Assembly (NCBI GenBank): GCA_022559845.1
Contig: CM040126.1
Span: forward strand, 227,732,641 to 227,796,640
Direction of reading: 5' to 3'
From: Amorphophallus konjac
Taxonomy: Eukaryota; Streptophyta; Magnoliopsida; Alismatales; Araceae
DNA length: 64,000 nucleotides
Both the position numbers and the translations under genes were made by a program. Numbering within the stretch: the first letter of the stretch is position 1; the number at the start of each line of letters is the position of its first letter. The notes below the pieces were generated by a model. That model was not told where the DNA came from, made no database searches, and saw only the letters and a program-made list of their open reading frames with translations. Below, piece by piece: positions 55,660 through 64,000 of the stretch.

Positions 55660-57190
55660 AGAATAGCTCCGGAAATCTCCTTCGCATTGACTCCTCCATT
55701 TCCCATTTAGCTTCTTGTTCCAAACATCGATTCCATTAGATTTTTACCATAGGGATCATCTTGTTCCTCAGGACTCGGACTTCTCGGTCGAGGATCTTCA
55801 TCAGCTTTTGCTCATAGGTTAGGTCCTTTTGCATCACTAAATTAGTGTGATCATTGACATGGAAAGGATCATGCACATACTTCTTCAGCATAGAAATATG
55901 GAACATATTGTGCACTTTGGATAGTTGTGGAGGCAAAGCAATGTGATAATCCACCTCGCCTACTCTTTCCAATACTTCGAATGGACAATAAACCTTGGTG
56001 TTGGCTTTCCCTTAACACCGAATCTTCTACTACCTCGGTCGGGAGATACCTTAAGAAAAACATGGTCTCCAACTTGGAATTCCATATCTCTTATTCTGTT
56101 GTCGACATAAGATTTTTATCTGGACTATGCTATCTTTAGCCTTTCTCGAATACGGTGTATCTTCTCGGTTGAATCTCTTACCATATCTGGGCCTAGAATT
56201 TGTTTTTCACCGACTTCATCCCAGCATATTGGAGATCGGCAACTCCTACCATAAAGTGCCTCAAAAGGTGCCATTTGTATACTGGCTTGATAGCTGTTAT
56301 TGTATGCAAATTTGGCTAGGGGTAAGTGGTCATGCCAACTTCTGCCGAAGTCTATAATACATGCCCTTAACATATCTTTAATAACTTGATTTGTCCTTTC
56401 AGTCTGTCCATCTGTTTGGGGATGGAAAGTAGTGCTGAAGTTGAGTTTCGTCTCCAGTGGGTGTTGTAGACTCTTCCAGAAATAAGAGGTAAAGCGTGGG
56501 TCTTGGTCAGATACAATTGACACAGGGACTCCATGCAATCTAACCATCTCCTTGATATACAAGGAAGCAAGTACATCAATCGACCTTCGACTTTTAATGG
56601 TTAAGAAATGGGCCGATTTAGTTAGACGGTCGATGATTACCAAAATTTCATCATGTCCGCCCCTAGACTTGGGCAAACCCAAGATAAAGTCCATGCCGAT
56701 GTCTTTCCACTTCCACTTGGGAATATCTAGCGGATGTAATTTTCCAACGGGTTTCTGGTGTTCTGCCTTCACCTGTTGGCATGTCAAGCAACGAGACACG
56801 AAATCCGCTACCTCCCTCTTCATATTAGGCCACCAGAAAGTTCATTTCAAGTCTTGGTACATCTTAGTGGCTCTAGGGTGGATCGTGTACCTCGATCGGT
56901 GAGCTTCTTCAAGAACCTTCTTCTTCAACTCGGGATAGTCGGGTATACATGTCCGTTTATGGAATAGTAGTCTACCATCGGGTGCCAGCTTGAAATCGGG
57001 TCTCTCGTCCAGCTTGTCCTTTATCTCTACTTGTGTAGGATCTTCTTCTTGTAGTTTCTTAATTTCAGGTAGCAAATCCGGATGTAGACTCATGTGAGAT
57101 AGAGTGACACACCCCTCCTTCTCATCTGTACTTATATTGAGTTCAGAAAATTTCTCCAGCAACTTCCATTCTTGAATCATGTAGTTGGCC
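55660..57190 (-). pseudogene. Integrase and chromodomain of element B (Tekay/Del type)
   Basis: Reads from about 57190 down. A zinc-binding HHCC region (EEAHRSRYTIHP ... CLTC) is interrupted by a TGA before TFWWPNMKREV. The catalytic core is readable at 56823-56125: aspartate in GMDFILGLP, aspartate in IVSDQDPRF, and glutamate in TDGQTERTNQ, with the correct 35-residue spacing between the last two. The GPFE/LERVGEV region shows a one-base deletion near 55986. LSKVHNMFHISMLKKY follows, then a chromodomain-like end (LTYEQKLMKILDREVRVLRNK ... WEMEES ... FPELF) before the stop near 55662. Integrase joins element DNA to the host; the chromodomain suggests targeting to heterochromatin. Not functional here. 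Confidence 0.88.
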
Positions 57191-57850
57191 ATTAATGCTC
57201 TCGGCTTTCGACTAAGGGCATCAGCTACGGAATTACCTTTACCAGGATGGTATTGTATGGTGAAGTCGAAATCCTTGAGATATTCGAGCCAACTCCTCTA
57301 CCGCATGTTCAGCTCCTTTTAAAAGAATAAATATTTGAGGCTTTTGTGATCAGAGTATATTGTGAATTATTCTCCATAGAGATAGTGTCTTCAAATCTTT
57401 AAGGCAAATACTACCGCGGCTAGCTCTAAGTCATGCACCGGGTAGTTCTTATCATGCTTCTTTAATTATCGGGAAGAGTATGGAATGACTCTTCCATTTT
57501 GTATTAATACACACCCGAGGCCAATACCAGAAGCATCGGTATATACCTCGTATTTCTCTCCTTCAATTGGCAATGATAAGACTGGAGCAGTGGTGAAGAG
57601 ATCCTTCAAAGTTTCGAAACACTTCTCACAACCTTCATTCCACTCATAAGGCACTTCCTTGCGAGTCAACTTGGTCAGAGGAACGGTAATCTTGGAGAAG
57701 TCCTTGATGAAATGCCGGTAGTAACCAGCTAGTCCGAAGAAGCTTCGAATCTCCATTGCACTTGTTGGTTGATCGGCCTCGACCTTTGAAGGGTCAACAG
57801 AAATTCCGTTCTTTGAAACTACATGGCCCAAGAAGGATACTTCCTTGAGC
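57191..57850 (-). pseudogene. RNase H of element B
   Basis: Includes [19 protein letters not shown] (the reverse transcriptase/RNase H connection), [34 protein letters not shown] (first catalytic Asp), a DLELAAVVFALK block and FTIYSDHKSLKYLF (later catalytic Asp), then HPGKGNSVADALSRK. Five stops fall where conserved Trp, Gln or similar residues are expected (e.g. ALKI-stop-RHYLYGE-stop-FTIYSD); all are explained by single C-to-T or G-to-A changes. It would degrade the RNA strand during reverse transcription. Confidence 0.85.
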
Positions 57851-58500
57851 TAGAACTTGCACTTGCTAAATTTGGCATATAATTTATTTTTCTCAATATT
57901 TGCAATGCCTTTTTCAGATGTTCTTCATGGTCTTCTTTAGACTTTGAATAAATTAAGATATCATCAATAAAGACCACAATAAATTGATCAAGATGTGGCC
58001 TAAAGGTGTTGTTCATCAACTGCATAAAAGCTGCAAGGGCATTTATGAGTCTGAAAGGCATAACAGTGAATTCGTAGTGCCCATACCTGCTTCGGAATGC
58101 AGTTTTATGAATGTCTTCTTCTTTGATATTCAGTTGGTGATAACCAGAACGAAGATCAATCTTGGAGAAGTATGTGGCTCCAAATAATTGATCGAACTGC
58201 TCATCAATTCTCGGAAGCAGGTACTTGTTCTTGATTGTAAGGTGATTTAGCTATCGATAATCAATGCATAGTCTCATCGATCCATCCTTCTTTTTGACGA
58301 ATAGCACGGGTGCTCCCCATGGGGAAGTACTTGGCCTGATGAAACCCTTCTTCAATAACTTCATTAGCTATTCTTTTAGCTCTTTCAGCTCAGCTGGGGA
58401 CATTCTGTAAGGTGCCTTGAAAACATGATCAACACAAGGGACAAGGTCGATTGTGAATGATACTTCCCTTTCTGGGGATAAGCCAGTCAATTATTCTAGA
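57851..58500 (-). pseudogene. Reverse transcriptase of element B
   Basis: Contains [66 protein letters not shown] and [11 protein letters not shown] (the catalytic Asp pair at about 57960-57966). The highly conserved 'MPFGLTNAPATF' reads [12 protein letters not shown], three changes all consistent with cytosine deamination. A one-base deletion in the T-run 57887-57891 shifts the frame before the RNase H, and TAG stops occur at several sites. A standard Ty3/gypsy reverse transcriptase by order and motifs; inactive. Confidence 0.88.
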
Positions 58501-59757
58501 AAAACATCAGGAAAATCCCGAATTACACGGATGTCTTCAAGTTTAGTCTCCTCGACTTCGTGACAGTCACAAATGCTATGAAAGCCACACATCCTTTACT
58601 TATAACTTTACTAGCTCGGAGAGCTGAGATAAGAGGTGATCTATTCTGAGGGTTAATGTAAACCAGCTCGGGATAATCCACAAAAGTTATCTTGCCATTC
58701 CGACAATCTACAGTTGCTCGGTAAGTGGATAACCAGTCAGCACCTAGTATGACATCATATCCCTTCATATCAGGCATATTAGGTTGACGGGTAGGTTGTT
58801 TCTTTTAACCATAACCTTACAGTTTGGGTAGTGATGTGTGATATCAGATTCATTCTTGAGTGGTGTAGATATGATTAAGTGTAACCATTCAGGTTCTTTA
58901 GAATATGTAGCAACAAATTTCTTGGCAACAAATGAATGAGTTACTCAGGTATCAAATAAAACTTTAGCAGTGTTAGAATAAACAGTTAGTGTACCTTCCA
59001 CGATTCCACCTTCTGTTGGTTCTGTCTCTTGGAGAGCTTGCAAACGGCCTTGTTTCTTTGCTGGACGCTTCTCATCTTTAGTGGCTTGCTCATTCATCAA
59101 TGGGCAATCAAGGATTCGATGATCTCTACTTCCACATCGGAGACAAGCTCCCAGCTTCCTCCAACATTCCTCGACCTTGTGGTGGGCCTTATCACAGTAT
59201 GTACATACTTCCTGAGAAGGTGTGGTGGTGGAGAATGGCTTGTCATTCTTTTGAAATTTCTTTCCATTGGAGGACTCCCCTCCATTGGAGAACCGCTTCT
59301 TGTTGAAGGATGGTTTGAAATATCCCAGGCCTGTGATGGGTTCCTTCTTGTCTCTTCCTCGAATCTTCTCAGATAATTCAGTGGCGTCTTCTAGCAATTG
59401 GGCACTCCGAACCACTTTCGAATAGACTTGGATGTCCATCGATTCAAGTTGTGTAATGTAGTGGGGCTGAAGCCCATTGAGGAACCGTTTAGCCTTCATC
59501 TTTTTGGTGCACACCAAGTGAGGTGCATACCTAGATAGTCTTGAGAACTGAGCCACATACTTGGCCACTTTCAGTGCCTGTTACTTCAATGCGTCAAATT
59601 CTGCGGTCTTTTTCTCCTGAATGATGTCAGAAAAATATTTGTCATTGAAATGTTCAACAAACTAATCCCACGTGACGTAGTCACCGGGCAATGTCTCTTC
59701 CACAGATTCCCACCAACATCGAGTGTCCCGCTCCAGTTGGAATGTGGCCAGTAAAAC
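58501..59757 (-). pseudogene. gag C-terminus and protease of element B
   Basis: From 59757 down: the capsid end (LLATFQLERDTRCWWESV, then YVAQFSRLSRYAPHLV and AKRFLNGLQPHYITQL), two CCHC knuckles (CTYCDKAHHKVEEC and CLRCGSRDHRILDC) with ECWRKLGACLRCG between them as in Del/Tekay gags, then a protease. The protease active site reads VLFDT followed by TGA (58945-58947) where Gly of DTG is expected, then THSFV. The distal motif GYDVILGADWLSTYRATVDC is intact. The gag N-terminus is cut by the LTR at 59758. Confidence 0.85.
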
Positions 59758-59859
59758 TGTCACGCCCCGATGCGAAAAATCGAGGCGCGAGCAGTTACGA
59801 GGCACTCGTGTCGGTGAGAGCATGTACAAATTTAATTCTAAAGATAGAGACCTAAGATG
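59758..59859 (-). repeat. LTR fragment F inserted in gag of element B
   Basis: Starts TGTCACGCCCCGATGCG, a typical inverted terminus of Del/Tekay-type LTRs, exactly where the gag reading frame of B stops making sense. Only about 100 bp are seen before SIRE-2 begins; the rest should lie beyond the window. Confidence 0.55.
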
Positions 59860-60039
59860 TGTTGAGTCTTGTTGAATCTTTACATGTTTTGATGATGACA
59901 ACACTATAAGTCTTAGTGGTGTTCAAAAATATCTCTGTGAAATAAAAAATAACAAAAATATTTTTTCTGTGAAAGTAAACCAAGAATATTTTTCTGAGAA
60001 GAATAAACCTTCATTTCACTTCAGGTATTTTTAGGGACT

Positions 60040-61030
60040 GTCTTCGTGTTGGTTGGTACTTCGTCATGTTTGTGTATAACACCTCGTGTCGCACTGTTTG
60101 CCTTCGTGTCGTCTTCGTTTTAGTACTGTTTGTGTTTTCAACATGCCGTGTCGTCCTCTCGTACCTCGTGTTGTTTTAAGATGTGTTCTGTTTGACCTCG
60201 TGTCGTTAGCACTTAGTTGCTCATCTTGAGTCAGTCCTCTATATTTTGCTCTTGTGTCTTCGTGTCAATTACTGTAGTTCCTCGAGTTGTTCTTCTGCTT
60301 CCACTGTTTCATCACGTGTTGTTGAAGACGTGTCTATCTCATGTCTTCGTGTCGTGTTTCCTAGACCTCGTGTCTTTGTCACTTTGTGACTTCACCTCGT
60401 GTCGGTTTTAGTTTTCTTCTTCGTGTTATTTTTCTCTTTAGACTTCGTGTCCTTCTCGCCTTGACCACACTCCGTGTCAATTCCTGTGTTTCGTCTTCGT
60501 GTTGTTTTCAACTCGTGTCGGTTTCTGTTTCGTCTTCGTGTTGTTTTCAATTCGTGTCAGTTTCTGTTTCATCTTCGTGTTGTTTTCAATTCATGTCGAT
60601 TTCTGTTATTTGTCTTCGTGTCGTGGTCAGCCCGTGTCGCCTCGTCTTCGAGTCGTTCTATCGAGTTATTTTGTACTCGAGTCATTTTTCTTATGTTTTT
60701 CAAGTGTTGTTTCACTACGTGTCTTCGTGTTACCTTCTTATTCGTATCATTATGTTACCTTTGTATTCGTGTCTTCGTGTTTCTTTTGAAATTGTATCTC
60801 CGTGTTGCTCCCCTTCTATTTTCATCCTGGTCTCTTCTGATCACGTGTCTTTCAATTGCTTCACTCTGTGTTATCTTCTTCTCACCTCATGCTGTCTTCA
60901 TCTGACTTCGTGTCGTCTTCGTTGTTGTGTTAGCTGTGTTCTCGTGTACTTCGTGTCGTTCTCGTGTTATCTCGTGCTAAACTCATCTAACGTACCTCGT
61001 GTCAGTCACAGTATAGTGCACCTCTTTGTG
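60040..61030. repeat. CGTGTC/CGTGTT word array with a 39-bp tandem repeat
   Basis: The words (C/T)TCGTGTCG and TTCGTGTTG recur some forty times in 1 kb, mostly 10-40 bp apart. Within it, 60489-60605 is three copies of a 39-bp unit (TTTCGTCTTCGTGTTG ... CAACTCGTGTCGG). Long frames here (Val/Ser/Phe/Arg-rich) are products of the repeat, not genes. Located in U3, upstream of the TATA box. Confidence 0.8.
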
Positions 61031-61278
61031 TTATCATATATCTCGTGCAGTTCTTTGTTCTTATGGCCAACCAACTTATCTCAGCTACATATAGCGAACC
61101 CTGAGCATTAATGTAATTAATCTGCTTGCAGGGATCCGAGGAAGATTACTCCTCAGTGTCGGAGCAGCACGTGATCCAATGCTAGAGGAACCAATCCGAT
61201 AAGGACACGTGGCAAGAAGGTTCTGGATCAAGCGTGGGAGGCACACGCATTCTGAACCGGACCTGCTGCTACTGCTGA

Positions 61279-61286
61279 TATAAATA
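61279..61286 (+). promoter_or_regulatory. TATA box of SIRE-2
   Basis: TATAAATA, followed about 30 bp downstream by CTTCGTCTTCAGATG and a purine-rich leader. All hairpins described at 61638-61975 are therefore in the transcribed R/U5 part. Confidence 0.6.
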
Positions 61287-61637
61287 GAAACCTTCGTCTT
61301 CAGATGAAGGATGATCGAAAAAGAGAAAGGAAGAGAAGAAAGAGCAGAAAAGCAGAGAGTCCTTCGATCCAGAAAAACGAGAGAAAGAAGAGAAGAAAAA
61401 GAGAGCAGAAACTGAAGGAGAAAGAAGAAGAAGAAAAGAAGAGGAGAGAGAGAGCTTTACTGAGGATCTGTTCAGTTTGTTCGTGGATCAAATCTAGAAC
61501 GACTTATGCTCATTGAGAGCTATATATCTTGCGTTTTATTTCCAGCTTCTGTCACTGTCATTTTCGTGTTTTCTTATTTTTCCTTTTGCTACCTTGTTTA
61601 GTCTTGTTCTTCCGATCACCCTGTTGGGGATCGGGTC

Positions 61638-61975
61638 TCTCCTGGTGGTACAGGAGAAGGGAGATCTGATCTCCGGGTTGCAAGTGACAGGTTGTCACTT
61701 GTGGGTTTCCCTCTGGTTAGAGGAAGGGAGGCTAGTCCTCCGGTTCTGGGCTTGTGGTTGCAAGTCCAGGTGTCCCTCCTGGTCTGGAGGAAGAGAGGTC
61801 TTCGACCTCTAGTTTTCAAGTGGCTGTGAGTCACTTGGGTGTCCCTCCAGTTGGGAGGAAGAGGGAAGTCTGTTTCCCTGGTCAAGCTGTGTGGCAACAA
61901 CTGTTTGCAGACTGAGTCTGCTTGGCTCTAGCGTTTGCTAGTGAAGCCTCACTCCGGTTGGGAGTGAGGGGTGGA
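61638..61975 (+). repeat. Serial hairpins with GGTT-type loops in the SIRE-2 leader
   Basis: Stem-loops in order: TCTCCTG-GTGGTA-CAGGAGA (61638-61657), GGAGATC-T-GATCTCC, CAAGTGAC-AGGTT-GTCACTTG (61681-61701), CCCTCT-GGTT-AGAGG, GGAGG-CTAGT-CCTCC, CCTCC-TGGTCT-GGAGG, AGAGGTC-TTC-GACCTCT, CAAGTG...CACTTG, CCTCC-AGTTG-GGAGG, AGGGAA...TTCCCT, GCAGAC-TGA-GTCTGC and CCTCACTCC-GGTT-GGGAGTGAGG (about 61950-61972). Units recur about every 70 bp, with stems that differ but stay paired. Confidence 0.75.
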
Positions 61976-61987
61976 TGTAGGTCTGTG

Positions 61988-62014
61988 GACCGAACCACCT
62001 AAAATATCTTGTGC
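61988..62014 (+). promoter_or_regulatory. 27-bp LTR block identical in SIRE-1 and SIRE-2
   Basis: The core CCACCTAAAATATCTTG within 27 bp is identical to the minus strand of SIRE-1 at 31421-31447 and 22910-22936, although the surrounding LTRs have diverged beyond easy alignment. A GGTC...GACC hairpin overlaps its left end in both. A role in RNA processing, packaging or priming is possible; none is shown. Confidence 0.7.
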
Positions 62015-62202
62015 AGTGGCTTGCTTGATTGTTTGATTGCTTCCGCTAGATGCTTGGATAGGCACGCCCATGAGGTTGTATTTGAGTTGAAATGAATTAG
62101 CTCTATCCTGTGCCGTTTTCTAGCATCCTTATTTTAATTTGGCCATATTCTGTAGAAGGATACATTCACCCCCCTCTGTATCCGGGCCAAGCACCCTAAC
62201 AG

Positions 62203-62218
62203 TTGGTATCAGAGCGGG
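62203..62218 (+). other. Primer-binding site of SIRE-2 (tRNA-iMet)
   Basis: TTGGTATCAGAGCGGG, one base after the LTR end; identical to that of SIRE-1. Confidence 0.92.
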
Positions 62219-62332
62219 TGTCTGCATATAAGGTCCAGCAACCTGCAGATTCGATCTTGCGGTCTTAGGTGCTTATTTGCCTTTAGTGCATCAATATTCC
62301 TGTTGCATTGAATTTATCTGCTATTTGGTTCA

Positions 62333-64000
62333 ATGGCTTGTCCACCCGTCTTCAGTGGTTTTGATTTCAACCAGTGGCACAGTGCTTTACGTGATTATGT
62401 TAAATCCGTTGATCCAGACCTGTGGAAAGTGATTTCACATGGTCCTCATAAATTACCAAAGAAAAGGTCCAAATGGACTGACAGTCACGAATCAATGTAT
62501 GAGGAGAATCAGACAGCTATAAATCTGATGAAAGCAGCCACTGACAAAGCTTTTCACTCATGTTTCCTTGATTGCAGATCTGCAAGGGATATGTTGGAAA
62601 TGATGAAGAGAGTCGGGAAAGGAAATCAAACAAGCTGCATGATGGCCAACAGAAGCGATCAAGGCAGCAATCAAACTGAAGAAGATGATGATGATGAGGT
62701 AAATCTCTTCGAGAATTTCTCTCTAGAAGATTGGGAGAATGCTTATGCTGAACTAATTGAATCTCATGAACTGTTAAGAAAACAGTATAAAAAATTGAAG
62801 AAGGGTACTGGTTTAGATAGTTCAAGCTTTCCTTGTAGAAATTGTGCTGAACTGAAAAATGCTCTTGATGCTAGTATGTCTGATAATCTGATGCTGAAAG
62901 AATTTGAACGCGTTAAATCTTACTTAAACAAGCTGAAAAATGAGAATGACTCTCTCAGAAAGCTCTCTAAAGAAAATGAAGAATAATTAGAGAAACTTAA
63001 ACGAGAGAATGATTTGCTGATTGAAAAGTTTAATGCCATAAAATCTGTAAACATAGAACTACATAAAGATTTTGAAAAACAACAAAAGGAATTGAGGGAG
63101 TTTGAAGCTAGGAGAGAAAGCATGGTTGACTCAGAAGATCAGCTTCTAATAAATGAGTTAATTCAAAATGATAAGCTTAAAGAAGAAGTTGAAAAATTAA
63201 AATTGTTAAACAGTGCCATGTCTGAAAGACTTCTCACATTGGAGAAAGGAAAAGTCATCTGTACAAACGAAACTGATGAAGTAGATGAGCTGAGAAAGGA
63301 AATTGAAGAATACAAAACAGCTAATAAGGTTTTGAATGAAACTGTCAATTGTAGTGAACAAGAGATCGCTAGTTATGAAATACACATTGCATCTCTTGAT
63401 AATGAAATTCAGGATCTGAAAAGCTCCTTGTCAAAGTTTGTGAGTGGTCAAGAAAATCTGGACAGGTTGTTAGGAATTAAGGTAAATACTCAAAAGGAAG
63501 GGTTGGGCTACAACAATGTCAATAAAAAGGTTTTTGAAAACAAGCTGACGACATCCTTTGTCAAAGCTTCTGATATAGCCACAACCTCAGAAAGTAAACA
63601 ACCAAATGTTCAGAAGAATCAGAAACAAACTGAAAAGTTGAAAAAGGGTGATGGATCCAAGCTAAGAACTGTTTTCATTAAATCTTCTGAACAGGAAAAG
63701 CCTTCCACTTCATCTCCTATTCAGTACAAGGCTAAGAAAATAGGAAAACATGATAAAAATTAGAAAAGGATTGAAAATCAGAAAATAAATGAAAAAGGTC
63801 CATCAGCATTTGCTGATCACAGTTCTCACACACACTCACATGCATCTAAAAGGAAGAATATCTGTCACTACTGTCATAAAGTTGGACATCTGATGCATGA
63901 GTGTAAGTTGATGGAGAAGGATGATAAGAATGCTAGGAGATCTTATGATAAAAATCCATCACCTCAGAAAAGAAATGTCACATGCTCTAATTGTGGCAAA
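62333..64000 (+). pseudogene. gag of SIRE-2 (runs off the window)
   Basis: ATG at 62333; the frame is open to the window end except for TAA at 62984 and TAG at 63761. The N-terminus (FSGFDFNQWHSALRDYVKSV) is the copia capsid start and aligns with SIRE-1 gag. An acidic EEDDDDE patch is followed by a long coiled coil (about residues 150-390; many Leu/Lys/Glu/Asn). LKSSLSKFVSGQENLDRLLG and KSSEQEKPS(T/S)SS are shared nearly word for word with SIRE-1. The first zinc knuckle is CHYCHKVGHLMHEC (about 63850), and a second begins CSNCGK at the edge. Spacer HTHSHA precedes the knuckle in both elements. Expected to be followed by pol outside the window. Confidence 0.88.

Larger units (their letters stand above)
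59860..62201 (+). repeat. 5' LTR of SIRE-2
   Basis: Starts TGTTGAGTCTTGTTG and ends CACCCTAACA before a tRNA-iMet primer site. Contains a CGTGTC word array (60040-61030), TATA box (61279), purine-rich tract (61300-61470), hairpin leader (61638-61975) and the conserved block (61988-62014). The left end is approximate (an alternative TGTTGAATC start lies 11 bp on) because the second LTR is outside the window. Confidence 0.7.

Noticed and set aside
60386..61111. 241-codon Val/Ser/Phe-rich frame, membrane-like in composition
   Set aside because: Produced by the CGTGTC word array in the SIRE-2 U3; no start context or domain.

Overview
The window is repetitive plant DNA: a stack of nested LTR retrotransposons with no recognisable host gene. 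A plant, most likely a flowering plant with a large genome, is indicated by: (i) initiator-tRNA-Met primer sites (TGGTATCAGAGC) in five elements; (ii) a Tekay/Del-type chromovirus pol; (iii) two SIRE/Maximus-type copia elements with coiled-coil, multi-zinc-knuckle gags; (iv) Tat/Ogre-type gag remnants; (v) a 5'-truncated LINE. The species cannot be named from this sequence.

Layout. 1-7947: decayed Tat/Ogre-like internal region 'X' (gag, proline-rich ORF, tandem repeats, one LINE fragment). 7948-9630: Tat-type LTR followed by the start of a second gag, 'Y'. Element D (10593-16973, minus strand, TSD ATTAC) sits inside that gag. At 17048 Y is cut by a Tekay-like LTR, 'A' (17048-17469, resumed 36577-38470). 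A is interrupted by element C (17470-36571, TSD CATTA), which has 3.4-kb LTRs and a non-coding interior. C is itself interrupted by SIRE-1 (22680-32901, minus, TSD GTGTT). At 38471 A is cut by Tekay-like element B. Its 3' LTR (38471-40512, 47700-48654, 55406-55578) was split by element E (40513-47694, TSD GATAT) and by a gag-only element (48655-55400, minus, TSD AAAAA). B's decayed gag-pol lies at 55660-59757 (minus). It is cut by another LTR fragment, F (59758-59859), and then by SIRE-2 (LTR 59860-62201, gag running off the window). The chain Y > A > B > F > SIRE-2 is five insertions deep.

How the parts work together. Only B keeps recognisable reverse transcriptase, RNase H and integrase, and all are broken here. 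D, E, C, the gag-only element and SIRE-1 lack a polymerase but keep LTRs, primer sites, polypurine tracts and exact target-site duplications, so they must have been mobilised in trans. The most unusual content is: (1) a shared ORF in D and E that looks like a retropepsin fold without the DSG/DTG motif, in E joined in frame to an integrase C-terminal tail; (2) arrays of short inverted-repeat cassettes inside the long LTRs (GGCGCC type in B; CGGTC/GACCG type in Y, C and A); (3) a leader in both SIRE LTRs made of hairpins with variable, apparently covarying stems and GGTT-type loops beside an identical 27-bp block. Coordinates of LTR ends, primer sites and TSDs were read directly from the sequence. 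Family names rest on motif recognition, not on database searches.
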